Source of the DNA: Shinisaurus crocodilurus
Lineage: Eukaryota; Chordata; Lepidosauria; Squamata; Shinisauridae
Direction of reading: 5' to 3'
NCBI GenBank assembly: GCA_021292165.1
Contig: CM037877.1
Span: 125,120,402 to 125,184,401 of the forward strand
Length of the DNA: 64,000 nucleotides
Each line of letters starts with the position of its first letter. Position 1 is the first letter of the stretch. The position numbers and the translations under genes are program-made. The notes below the pieces were generated by a model. The model searched no databases and was not told the origin of the DNA. It worked only from the letters and a program-made list of their open reading frames with translations. Shown here piece after piece: positions 44,331 through 54,558 of the stretch.

Positions 44331-45330
44331 CATGGCATAGAACAGGAATCTCCCAGCACCACCTTCTGAAATCATTTATTTATTTATTTATTTATCATTT
44401 TCTACACACGTATAAACACATACAGGACAAGGCTTGTTCTGCAAGAATTTTAAAGTTCCTTTTTTGTTGTATAGATGGGGGCATGGCAGTGGGGTGGCAC
44501 TATGGGAACTGTTGTAATGAGCTCCTGCACTTCAAAATGTACCATTATGCCACTGGAGATAAGTGTGTTTTTCTCCTTGCTTATAAGTGGGTTGTCATAT
44601 CTTTCTCTTCTTTCCAACACCAAGTGGTGGCATTTGATTGTTTTCACTATCTTCAGCACCTGCTCTTTGCTCTTAGCCCTTCTTTGCCATACCTATTCAT
44701 CATGTGTTGTATAGATTTTTGCAGCTTCTTCATTGCTGCCTTGTCATTCTCTTCAGTCAGCTATGAATTCCTCTGCTAAAAACATTCCCAGCCCGTGGAG
44801 CCTTAGGCAAGCATAACTCTCTGGCATTTCAGAAAGAAGTGGTAAAAACATAGCTCACTGCCTGCTCAGAAATACCTTGGTATGTTGGGGAGGGGGAGTG
44901 AGTTGGGAGGAGGTGAACATCCACCTTGAAATGGGGTTGTTGTGATGGGTCAGGGTCAGAGCATTCTCATGAATGGTCACCATGCCCATTCATCATCCCA
45001 GGGAGGTTTGAGCACTTCAGTTTCTGCCTAAGCTGTTAAGCTCTCTGGGCAGAGTCCCTGTCCCTTTTGTCTTCTATACAGTGATTAGAATAGCGTTGAC
45101 ACCTAATTAGCTTTAATTAGCACTAGTAGTGTTGCAAGGTTATCCAGCCTTTCATAAGCATCTGTATAAATCACAGATAATCCCATCAGGCAGTGATCCA
45201 CACAGACAAATGCCTCCAGAAAAGAAAGGTCACAACCATGATTTGATGGGAAATATTCATTGAAAAGAAAACAACAATGCTTAATATTTATATACTACTT
45301 TGGGGTGCTGAAAGTGCTTTACATGCATTA
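44331..45330. other. Intronic sequence, no clear element
   Basis: A 150-codon plus-strand frame (44327-44779) is T-rich and has no recognisable domain. An (ATTT)n tract lies near 44372-44394. Confidence 0.4.
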
Positions 45331-45478
45331 CATAGTCTCCAATTGCCCCCAAAATGCGGGGACCCTCAGGAAAACCCTTAAGCCATCATGGCTTCTCACT
45401 TTGTCATGCAGAGTCCCAAATTCCCCTGCCTCCCGAAACTGAAACTGCAAGCTACTTAAAGGGGCCATGGGCAAAATT

Positions 45479-46409
45479 CAGAGCACATTCAGAGGATGAT
45501 CTCCAAACGATCCTAAATGCTTTTGCAGAAGCATACAAAAAACTTGGTCTCTCACTTAACATAAAAAACCCCAAAGTGCTTCATCAGCAAGTGCAAGCTA
45601 ACCCTTTGGTGATGCCATCTATCCAGCTTGGCGGGACAATACTGGAAAATGTCGATCATTTTCTCTATCTTGGCAGCTATCTTTCTGTTACAGCTAACAT
45701 CAACAGTGAAATCCAGCATCGTCTGAGCTCCGCAAGTGCCGCGTTTTCTCGAATGAAACATAGAGTGTTCGAGGATCGGGATATTTGTAAGAAGACCAAA
45801 ACACTGGTTTATGAAGCCATTGTATTACCAACTTTATTGTATGCCTGTGAAACATGGACTATCTATAAACGTCACTTCCACCTCCTTGAAAGATTTCATC
45901 AACGTTGCCTCCGGAAAATCCTGCGAATTACTTGGGAAGATAGGCGAACAAATGTCAGTGTACTGGAAGAAGCAAAGACTACTAGCGTTGAAAAAATGAT
46001 CCTTCAACGCCAACTTCAGTGGACCGGTCATGTTGTTCGAATGCCTGACTGCAGTCTCCCAAAGCAGTTACTTTATTCCCAACTCAAGGATGGAAAGCGG
46101 AATATTGGTGGTCAATATAAGAGGTTTAAAGATGTTCATAAGGCTAATCTAAAAAAATGCAATATAAACATTGAAAACTGGGAAGCTCTGGCCCATGAAC
46201 GATCTAAATGGAGGTTGGCCTTTCACAAAGGTTCCATGGACTTTGAAGAAGCCCGAGTGCAAGGTGAAAGGGAGAAACGTGCTAAGCAAAAAGCACATCA
46301 AATGAATCCTTTACAGGACCATCTTCCATCTGGTAACCTGTGTCCTCACTGTGGGAAGCTGTGTGGATCTAGAATTGGCCTCCACAGTCACTTACGGACC
46401 CATCGCTAG
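45479..46409 (+). CDS. C-terminal half of an RTE-like LINE polyprotein, ending in a C2H2 finger
   Basis: About 309 codons in one frame (the open frame begins at 45354 in the flanking element, so no real start is present). Visible are FLYLGSYLS, LVYEAIVLPTLLYACETWTI, FHQRCLRKILRITWEDRRTN and QLQWTGHVVRMPD, the post-reverse-transcriptase signature of RTE/Nimb-type LINEs, then a basic stretch and CPHCGKLCGSRIGLHSHLRTH, a C2H2 zinc finger likely used for nucleic-acid binding. The catalytic reverse-transcriptase core is absent through 5' truncation. The lack of stops and near identity to 39406-40182 imply a young family. The exact clade is uncertain. Confidence 0.8.
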
Positions 46410-46518
46410 AGTCTACACAATTTTCTTTAGAATTTCCTCCTTTTAAAATCTCCTTTTTGTAATTTTTTATCCTGGAAGACAATCTTACTTGGTCACGAGT
46501 GATCGCCTGCTGATGATA
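45479..46518 (+). mobile_element. RTE-like LINE 3' end, copy 2
   Basis: Target duplication GGCAAAATT at 45470-45478 and 46519-46527. It is 5'-truncated, with an uninterrupted C-terminal coding region and a 3' end GGTCACGAGTGATCGCCTG followed by TGATGA. Confidence 0.88.
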
Positions 46519-46735
46519 GGCAAAATTGCAGATATGCTTACAGTTTCAGCTTAGCTGCAATTTTGCCCATGGCCCCTTTAAGATAGCTCTGCTTAGGCTC
46601 GAACAGCCGCAGTAGCAGGCTGTTAACACACGCTGCTAAGCTGGGTGGGCCAGGTGAGGATGTGTGCATGTGTGTGCGTGCACGCATGCTCTACCTGCTG
46701 CCTCTGCTGCACATTGCTATGGGAAAGGGATTGGG

Positions 46736-47212
46736 GCCAGGGTATCTGAAGGATCGTCTCCTCCCATATGTCATCATCATCATCAGGCGATCACTCGTGA
46801 CCGAGTAAGATTGTCTTCGCCCGGACACTAAGATCTTTGTCAGCAGTCCTTCTCCGAGAGCCCCTGCCAAAGGAAGTGAGGCAGGTGGCTACCAGGAGGA
46901 GGGCCTTTTCTGCTGTGGCACCCCGGTTGTGGAATGAGCTCCCCAAAGAGGCTCGCCTGGCACCTACATTGTACTCTTTCCAGTGCCAGTTGAAGACTTT
47001 TCTATTCTCCCAGGCATTTTAATCATCTTAATCGTTTTAATCTTGTAGTTGTTTTTAACTCTGTTATTGTAATTTGAACTGCTGCTCTGTAGTTTTAAAT
47101 TTTATATTTATATTGTATTGTATTTTATGGTTTTAACTGTTGTAAACCGTGCAGAGAGCTTCGGCTATTGGGCGGTATAAAAATGTATGAAATAAATAAA
47201 TAAATAAATAAA
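46736..47212 (+). mobile_element. L2 LINE 3' end
   Basis: Encodes VATRRRAFSAVAPRLWNELP and a final FLFSQAF, then a GGGCGGTATAAAAATGT end with an (AAAT)n tail. Target duplication AAAGGGATT flanks it. A tiny RTE-like tail (46768-46818) is inserted within. Confidence 0.85.
46768..46818 (-). mobile_element. About 50-bp RTE-like LINE tail inserted in L2
   Basis: TCATCATCATCATCAGGCGA and TCACTCGTGACCGAGTAAGA match the reversed 3' end of the RTE-like copies. L2 sequence continues on both sides (CTCCCATATG | CCCGGACACTAAGATC). Confidence 0.8.
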
Positions 47213-47817
47213 ATAAAGGGATTAGCTGGGTGAAAGCCTGGACCCACGGAGAGGTGAATGAGGGAATTTATCACATGATTCCTATCTTTATAATGCCAAA
47301 GATTTTATTTCCTAACAGAGCTGATTCTTTGCCTCTAACAGGTGAGTTTACAGTGTCAGGAAGAAATGCAAGAAACTTCCCCTTCTCTCTGAAGCTCCAT
47401 GTTTGGGGGTGTGGGATGGGTGGATAAGCTTCACCTGTTGAATTTGTGCCAATCCTGACAATTTTAAAACAAAAAGAGTGCCCTGCAAGCACTGACCCCC
47501 ACCATGAAAAATACCAGATATCAACAATTAAGGGTTTAAGTAAGGTAAGAAGCATATTACAAAAGCCACTTATAAAATATTATAAAATAATGTAATGATT
47601 ATAACATATAAGACTTTGTGTGTTTCCTCTAATAACTTTTGTACTTGACCATGCCCTTTGGTTGCCTGGCCATACCCTTGGCCACACCCTCATGTTGCCT
47701 GGCCACACCCTCTTGATCACACCTTCATGTTGCTTAACCATCCCTCTTCCAAATTCACATGTGTGTCCCTATTTTCACCTGTGAAATGTTGGAGGGTATG
47801 ACATTAGTGTAGTAATC

Positions 47818-47975
47818 TTTACAAGTGAATTTGGTGTTATTATCCCCATTGGGGGGGGGAGAAAAGTGGAGGGAGAGGGGGGCTTGCCTAAAGCCATCTT
47901 ATAACTTTGTGGGAGAGGCCGGATTCAAACCAAGGACTTCCTAATTTCTAGCCAATCCAATACCATCAGCTCTTG
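47818..47975 (-). mobile_element. MIR-like tRNA-derived SINE
   Basis: ATTATCCCCATT..GCCTAAAGCCATC and GGCCGGATTCAAACCAAGGA are the reversed body and B box of a MIR-type core SINE. Diverged. Confidence 0.55.
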
Positions 47976-48960
47976 AGAGATATTCTTTGCTATCTGAAAG
48001 GGAAGGGTGCTGATGCCCTATCTTAGGTCTTTTATGCAACTACCTCTCACATGAGAAGGTTTATATGGTGAGAAATATTCTCACCATAGGTTTAGAATAT
48101 TTTGCCTTACGTATTAAAGATTTCCTACTTTTGTGTCAAGACCTCTATCATGTTTTTCTTCTGGGACTCCAAGGCCACTTTGGGAGTTATAGTTATAAAA
48201 TTGATACTTGCATATACTGGAAGTTTCCTCCTATTTGTGTGAAGAGAAGGAGGAATAGAAACATTAAACAATACTGTTTCTTCCCCCCAAGCTGTGATGT
48301 TTTCCAGGATTCAGTGGCTGGAGTTGCCTCCCACACAGGGCTATATCCAGGCTGGGGCCACCTGTGGCATGAGCCCATCCAGAAGGTTTCTGGCCACATC
48401 CACTGGCTGACCAGGAAAGTGCTGGCCACTGTGCTTTAATTAAAGAAAAAGCCAGCGCCATCTTGCTGGACTCAGCCCCAAGTGTTATGCCCCACCAGTG
48501 CTGTCCACCAGCCCCCTGCCCCCTAATCAGAGCACCCTGGCTCTCCACTTCACTCCATCCCCCCCCCACACACACACACCTGTCCTGGATCAAACAAGAG
48601 TACCTGCTACTGCTGCTCTCTCACTAAGAACCACCAGTTGGAGTTGGGCACTTTCAAATTAAAACCACAGTTCCAAGTGGTGACTTTAGTGAGAGATTGG
48701 ATCTTGTCAGCAGCCCTTCCCAGGTGGTGGGCTACCAGGGGCACAACTAGCTTTGAGGCGGCCCCAGGCAAGTTGTTTTTCCAAGGGCCCCACTGTTGCT
48801 GACCCCAGCCAGCCAGCCACTCACCTCCCCCTCTTTTCTTTTTAAAATTTATCTGATGGCGATGGTGGTGGTGGTGGTGGTGGCAGCTCCTCCTAGTGCA
48901 GCCATCCCTGCTCTGGGAAAAGAAAGTGCTGGGGCAGGCCCCACTGCATGCTATTTTCAA
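47976..48960. other. Intronic sequence with repeat fragments
   Basis: Possible DNA-transposon fragments (GGGGCACAACTAGCTTTGAG near 48741; AGGGCTATATCCAGGCTGGG near 48339), a (CA)n tract near 48570 and a (GGT)n tract near 48860. No gene. Confidence 0.4.
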
Positions 48961-48964
48961 GTAA

Positions 48965-49245
48965 TTTGTTTTTTAACTTACATTTTGAACAGCAGTGATC
49001 TGAACCAATCAGATAACATCGCCCAGGGTGGCTGGGTGACCGGCCAGATGGGCGATTCACAAATGTATAACAAATAAATAAATAAAAATGCTGCCTTTAG
49101 GGGGACTCAGCCAATGAGGACACAGGAGTAGTGAAGGGGCAGACTTTATGTACTTCCTGTGCACTCATTGGCCATGTCCCTAAAGGCAGCATCTGATTGG
49201 TTCAGACCCCTGCTACTCAAAATGTAAGGTTTTCGTTTTGTTAGT
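48965..49245. mobile_element. Foldback MITE interrupted by an L2-like tail
   Basis: CATTTTGAACAGCAGTGATC..ACCAATCAGAT pairs with ATCTGATTGGT..CTACTCAAAATG, and GCTGCCTTTAGGGG..CCAATGA pairs with TCATTGGCC..CCTAAAGGCAGC. About 70 bases ending in (AAAT)n (49018-49086) split the left arm. Confidence 0.8.
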
Positions 49246-49519
49246 GTTTTTTGTAAAAGAGAGAATTATTTCAAAATTGCATACTGGAGCGCCCACTTTC
49301 CTGGCCAGCTGCCATGGTGATTCCTTTTGCAGTTGGCTGGACGAGCCTGCTACTAGGGTCAGCAAGGAGAGGGGAGAGGAGCTGGTATAAGTTCAGGAGG
49401 TCATTTAGGGGCCCTTGGAACCCCAGGGGCCTGGACTTGCACCCCAAGGTCCAGCCCAGACTGCATCACAGCTGTCTACTGATTGAAAACAGGGCAGAAA
49501 CAGAAGGGAACCTCCCAGT

Positions 49520-51568
49520 CAGGGCCGGTGCAAGGCAGTTTGGTGCCCTAGGCAAGATCAGATATTTAGTGCCCCCCCTCCCACTTGAGCCCTCCCTCCC
49601 TCCTGCCCTATGCCCATTATGAAATAAAAGTCAATTGGCAAAACCTAAAAAATTTATTATCATAAACATTGACAAACATACATAAAATACATGTTGATGT
49701 AGTACCAATTTGCTATATATATATATATATATATATATTTGTTTAAAAAGAAATATTTGATTCTCATTATTTTTAAGAAAATGTTTTAAAATGATTTTTT
49801 ATTCAAAATACAGGAAATTCATTATATAATGAGAATGTATTTTTAGCAAGCGCGTGCGCACGAGACCAGGCAGAGAAGAACCCGGACCCGGGGAACCCGC
49901 CACCCTTGCCGGGAGGGCACCCTTCTCCCGCCTCCCTCAGATGCGCAGCCTTCTCTCTCTTCCGAGGAGCCCCGCCACCAACCAGCGAGGCTTTCTAGGT
50001 GGCGAGAGTATCGCCACGGTGGTTTCCGCCCGGCTTCTCTCCTCCTGCCTTGCCCCCAAATACACACACACATAAACGCGGAGAGCTGGAGACCGGTTTT
50101 GTTTTACCTTGACAGACAATGGCCGGAGCCCGCTGCCGCTGCTCTGCTAGCGGCTGCCGCTGCTGCCATCGTAGTCAGCGGCTCCGTCACCATCGCCGTT
50201 CAGGTGACGATGGCCTCGCCGGCAGCTCCAGGACCCTCCGGGTCTGGTGCCTTTTAGGTTGGAAGCCTGTCACCCTGGGAGACTTTTTGGCTGAGAAGCA
50301 GCATAAAACCACTTCAAATAAATTAAATATTTCAGATAAAGTTAAGACATGCCCTCAGCTCTTAATACGCCCTTATTCCTAATGTGTACAGTAGACAATT
50401 GTGCGGTCCCTCAGAAGTGAGGGAAATGCACACTTGGCATGTGCTCAGAGGCACGCTTCCCACTGATACGGGCGTCATGTTGTCCGGGACTGAAGGCTGG
50501 CATTGTAAACAGATTCTGGGGGCTGCCCCTCCAGAAACTTTGGCTGGAGCTCAGCCTCTTGTGCCTCTCCCCTTCTCTAGCACCCGTGGAAAAGCCACAC
50601 TACTCTGCCTTCCCCTCGCCTTTCAGACGTACGTTGAGCCGCTCGTGGGCATTCTGCACAGGCTCAGGGGCACTGTCTTCTTCAGCCTGACTCTACAGGG
50701 ATTTCTATTCGTCCCACCACCACCTCTCCCCACTTCGACCGACGCTTGCTGGCAGACGCAGAATTTCAACAGGGGTGCCCTTTCCCTCTTTGCTGACTAA
50801 GCGGGGTGGCTTTACCGGTTGGACTGGCGTCGCCAGCCTGTCGCGCGACTGCTTAAGATTCAAGCCAGAAAGGGGCGGGGCTTCTCGTCGAGACCCTCGA
50901 ATGAAGCTCCGACGCGCACGCCCCACCTTCATCTCCCTATCCTCTGGCGGAAGAATCAGCCCACTGAACTCGACGAGGGACTTACTCCCGAGGAAACACG
51001 CCCAGGCTGGGGCTGGAAGGAAGAGAGGTATGGTGGTTTTGGCTGGCCGGCGTGGGCAGGAAGGCGTGTGTGTGTGTGTGGGAGCAGCTGGGTTGCACCT
51101 TCGCTGTCTATCCAGGCGCGCGCCTCCTCCCGACTGTTCCCGGACCACCACCCCTGGAGGAGAGGCACCAGGTGACCTTTGCTGCCACCTTGCCCAGCCT
51201 GCTTATAAATGCGAGTCAGTCGGCGAGGCAAGAAGCAGCGCCACGCTCAGACTCGGCAGCAGCAGCAGCGAGAGGAGGAGACGGAGCGGAGGCACCCCTC
51301 CGGCGCCCTCCGTGGCAACTGCGGGGCGACGCTCCAGGCCTGGCAGCGGCGTGTGTGTGTGCAGCCGGTGGCTGCGGGGCTGCTTCTCTCTCACACTCAC
51401 TCACCGGGCGCAGACCGACGGCGGAGCAGGATGCGTGTCAGGCCCGGAAGGATGGAGAAAACACCGCCGCCTCCGCCTCCCTCCTCCTTCTGCACGCCTC
51501 AGTGGCGCCCCCTTTAGCCCTGCGCCCTAGGCAGCTGCCTAGTTCGCCTAATGGTAGCACCGGCCCTG
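49520..51568. mobile_element. hAT element of the CAGGGCYGGTGC family with 2-kb cargo
   Basis: Ends CAGGGCCGGTGC and GCACCGGCCCTG, with a perfect 8-bp target duplication CTCCCAGT at 49512-49519 and 51569-51576. Subterminal GCCTAGGCAG-type motifs match the 165-bp copy. The interior is an AT-rich stretch (with an (AT)n tract at 49718-49738) then about 1.7 kb of GC- and CpG-rich sequence with no transposase. Open frames up to 251 codons overlap one another on both strands and show no domain. Confidence 0.9.
51195..51300 (+). promoter_or_regulatory. TATA-like core-promoter-looking segment inside the hAT cargo
   Basis: GCTTATAAATGCGAG at about 51200-51214 is followed about 30 bases later by a CAG/GCA-rich, GC-rich stretch resembling a 5' untranslated leader. 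It suggests captured host promoter DNA but is not proof of activity. Confidence 0.3.
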
Positions 51569-51745
51569 CTCCCAGTTCGATCTCAGTCAACTGTCAAATG
51601 GACAGCCATCCTCCTAGCCAGGGCTCCTGCAGAGATGCAACCTCTCTCACACACTGGAGCTTCAGTTTTAAAATGCAAGCAATGGGGGAGAACTGTGTGC
51701 CCTGAGGCTGAGCAGCCAAGCTGTTGACCAGCCCTGTGTTCAAAC

Positions 51746-51935
51746 CATACCCTCCATCATTTCACAGATGAAAATAGGGACACACATGCGATTTTGTAGG
51801 AGGTATGGGGTTAAGCAACATGAAGGTGTGAACAAGAGGGCGTGGCCAGGCAACATGAGGGCGTGGCCAAGGGTATGGCCAGGCAACCAAAGGGCATGGT
51901 CTGGTACAAAAGTTATTAGGGGAAACATGCAAAAC
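51746..51935 (-). mobile_element. Terminal fragment of the CATAGTCTCCAAC family
   Basis: CATACCCTCCATCATTTCAC then GGCGTGGCCAGGCAACATGA and AAAGTTATTAGGGGAAACA match the right ends of copies B and C in reverse. Confidence 0.8.
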
Positions 51936-52019
51936 TGCAGTATTTTAAGCACAGAAATCTTTGAATTTATGTATTGCATTTAGGGAAGCCTGAGGGAAAA
52001 AGAAAGCCCCAAAGCAATA

Positions 52020-52125
52020 AATACAACTAGCTCTCTCTCTCTCTGTGTGTACACAACATTAACAATAAATACAACATTATTATAAAAATAAACATTATTA
52101 TAAAATGAATAAATAAATACAACAT
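52020..52125. repeat. (CT)n/(GT)n microsatellite and AT-rich tract
   Basis: CTCTCTCTCTCTCTGTGTGT at about 52030-52050, followed by AATAAATACAACAT repeats. Confidence 0.8.
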
Positions 52126-52364
52126 GGGTGAAAAGTCTTCATTGCAAACAAACAGTCATGCAACCATGACTCTCCTCCCTCTCAGGGTTTGGATCTCAAA
52201 ATTGAAAATTGAAAACCTTGACTGGTGTTGAACCTTCAGTATTTTTCCTTTGCTCTGCTGTATTCTGAACTCAGGCCTTCAAACTTCACTCTACTGTTTG
52301 AAGTATTGTACTACTTTCTTTCTGATTCTAGATCTCTATGTTCCTTTTCTGATCATCCTTATGC

Positions 52365-52472
52365 TCTGTCAGGGATGCTTTGACTTGGATTCCTGCATTG
52401 AGCAGGGGGTTAGGACTTGATGGCCTCATAGGCCACTTCCAACTCTACTTATCTATGATTCTATGATTATGC
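52365..52472 (+). mobile_element. CR1 3' end, solo tail
   Basis: TCAGGGATGCTTTGACTTGG through CCAACTCTAC and CTATGATTCTATGATTA is the last 100 bases of CR1 with its octamer tail. Confidence 0.9.
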
Positions 52473-53115
52473 CTCTCCCTAAATTTCCCTGCAATAATAG
52501 GTAAAAGGCTATAGTTATTAAGTGTTTATTATTTATTTATTTATTTATTATATTTATGAATCGCCCATCTGGCCAGACATCCGGCCACTCTGAGTGATGT
52601 ACAATCCAATAAAATACAAGGGGACACACACACACACACACACACAGTATAAAACACAATTAAAAACAGTACAAAACTTAAAAATCCTACCCCACCCCAT
52701 ATTCCCGCCTGAAAAGCCAAGTTTTTAATGCACGGCGGAAGCTAATCAAGGAAGGGGCATGGCAGAAGTCACTGGGGAGTTCCATAAATTGGGGGCTGCC
52801 ACAGAAAAGGCCCTCCTCCTAGTCCCCACCAGCCTGGTTTCTCTGGCTGATGGGACAGGGAGAAGGCCGTCCGTGGCAGATCTTGTTGAGCGGCCTACTT
52901 GATGTTGCTGGAGGCGCTCCTTGAGATAAACTGGACCGGAGCCGTACAGGGTTTTAAAAGTCAACGCCAACACCTTGAATTCGGCTTGGCAAACAACTGG
53001 TAGCCAGTGCAACTCTTTGAGCACTGGAGTGATGTGATCACGCCGGCGGCAGCCTTTAACCAGGCGAGCTGCTGCATTCTGTACCAGCTGCAACTTCCGA
53101 ACCGTCTTCCAGGGT

Positions 53116-53210
53116 AACAGATCCGGAACAACTGGACCGACCAGGCTCCGGACCACTTGGAACAGCCTCCTGGGGCAGCCCTCCGCAGACACGATGGAGG
53201 CAGCATAGAC
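53116..53210 (-). repeat. 95-bp duplication inside the L2, displaced copy
   Basis: Encodes YAASIVSAEGCPRRLFQVVR and onward in frame at the point where L2 proteins normally continue NALYVGLP. Matches 54464-54558 with a single mismatch. Confidence 0.97.
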
Positions 53211-54463
53211 GTAGAGCGCATTACAGTAGTCTAGGCGAGAGGAGACCAAGGCATGAACCACTGATAGGAGCAAATGATTAGGAAGGTAGGGGCGCAACTG
53301 CCATATCAGATGGAGCTGATACAGCACCGCCCGGCTCACAGCTGACACCTGAGCCTCCATGGACAGCTGGGAGTCTAGAATGACTCCCAAGCTGCAGACC
53401 TGGTCCTTCAGGGGTAGATGTACCCCATTCAGCACCAGGTCAACACCCCCTAACCTTCCCTTGTCTCCCACCAGAAGTACCTCGGTCTTGTCGGGGTTCA
53501 GTTTCAGCATGCTCCTTCCCATCCAGCCACCCACTGCCTTTCAACAGCCAACCTTGGTGAGGACTTGAAGGAGAGGTAGAGCTGCGTGTCATCCGCATAT
53601 TGATGACAGCGCACCCCAAACCTCCTGATGATAGCTCCCAGCGGCTTCAGGTAGATGTTAAATAACATTGGGGAGAGGATGGAACCCTGCGGCACCCCAC
53701 AAGTGAGCGGCCAAGGGTCCGAAGCTTCCTCCCCAAGAACTACCCTCTGGTATCTTCCAGAGAGGAAGGACCGGAACCACTGCAATACAGTGCCTCCCAA
53801 GCCCAAGCCCTCCAGACGGTCCAGGAGGATACCGTGGTGAACGGTATCAAAAGCCGCTGAGAGATCGAGGAGGACTAGAAAAGAGCATTCGCCCCTATCC
53901 AAGCCCTCCTCATATCATCCACCAAGGTGGCCAAGGCCATTTCTGTCCCATGTCCAGGCCTGAAGCCCGACTGGCATGGATCTAAATAATCGGCTTCATC
54001 CAAATGTGCCATCAACTGAGCCCCCACCACTCGCTCAATCAGCTTGCCCAGAAATGGCAAACTGGAGACTGGGTGAAAGTTGTTCAAATCTTGGGGATCT
54101 AAGGAGGGCTTCTTTAGAAGCGGTCTTATTACTTATTAGCCTTAAGGGCTGATGGCATCACTCCCTCCTCGATGGAGGCATTCACTACCGCCCTGATCTC
54201 CCCAACCAGTTTTTCCCTGCAGCTCATAACAAGCCAGGACGGGCAAGGATCAAGCAAGCAGGTGGAACAGCTTAACAGAAGAAAGCACCTTGTCCACTTC
54301 GCCAGAAGGAAGAAGCTGGAACTGATTCCACAAAACCGGACTGCCACTGGCCTCCTCCCGTTCTCCCACTGTGTCCACAACACACGGAATCCCACTCCTA
54401 ATCCGATCAATTTTATCTGCAAAGTGCTTTGCTAAAGCCTCACAGGAGGCTTTAGATTGTTCC

Positions 54464-54558
54464 AACAGATCCGGAACAACTGGACCGACCAGGCTCCGGA
54501 CCACTTGGAACAGCCTCCTGGGGCAGCACTCCGCAGACACGATGGAGGCAGCATAGAC
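54464..54558 (-). repeat. 95-bp duplication inside the L2, native copy
   Basis: Source copy in the linker between endonuclease and reverse transcriptase, where YAASIVSAECCPRRLFQVVR is expected. Confidence 0.95.

Larger units (their letters stand above)
45331..47800 (+). mobile_element. CATAGTCTCCAAC DNA transposon family, copy C, with two LINE insertions
   Basis: Starts CATAGTCTCCAATTGCCCC and ends GTTGGAGGGTATG. Its halves match copy B throughout (AGCTCCATGTTTGGGGGTGT, GCACTGACCCCCACCATG). Insertions: an RTE-like LINE at 45479-46518 and an L2 end at 46736-47212. Confidence 0.85.

Noticed and set aside
44327..44779. 150-codon plus-strand frame, possible membrane protein
   Set aside because: T-rich sequence gives many Leu/Phe codons. 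The frame begins in an L2 remnant and an (ATTT)n tract, with no recognised family.
45354..46409. 351-codon frame with a zinc finger as a host C2H2 gene
   Set aside because: The upstream 42 codons lie in a different transposon, the rest is a LINE C-terminus with target duplications, and a second copy exists at 39.4-40.2 kb.
50775..51530. 251- and 217-codon overlapping frames near 51 kb as possible host exons
   Set aside because: They overlap each other and antisense frames, lie wholly within a transposon bounded by 8-bp duplications, and show no known domain. CpG-rich composition explains the length.
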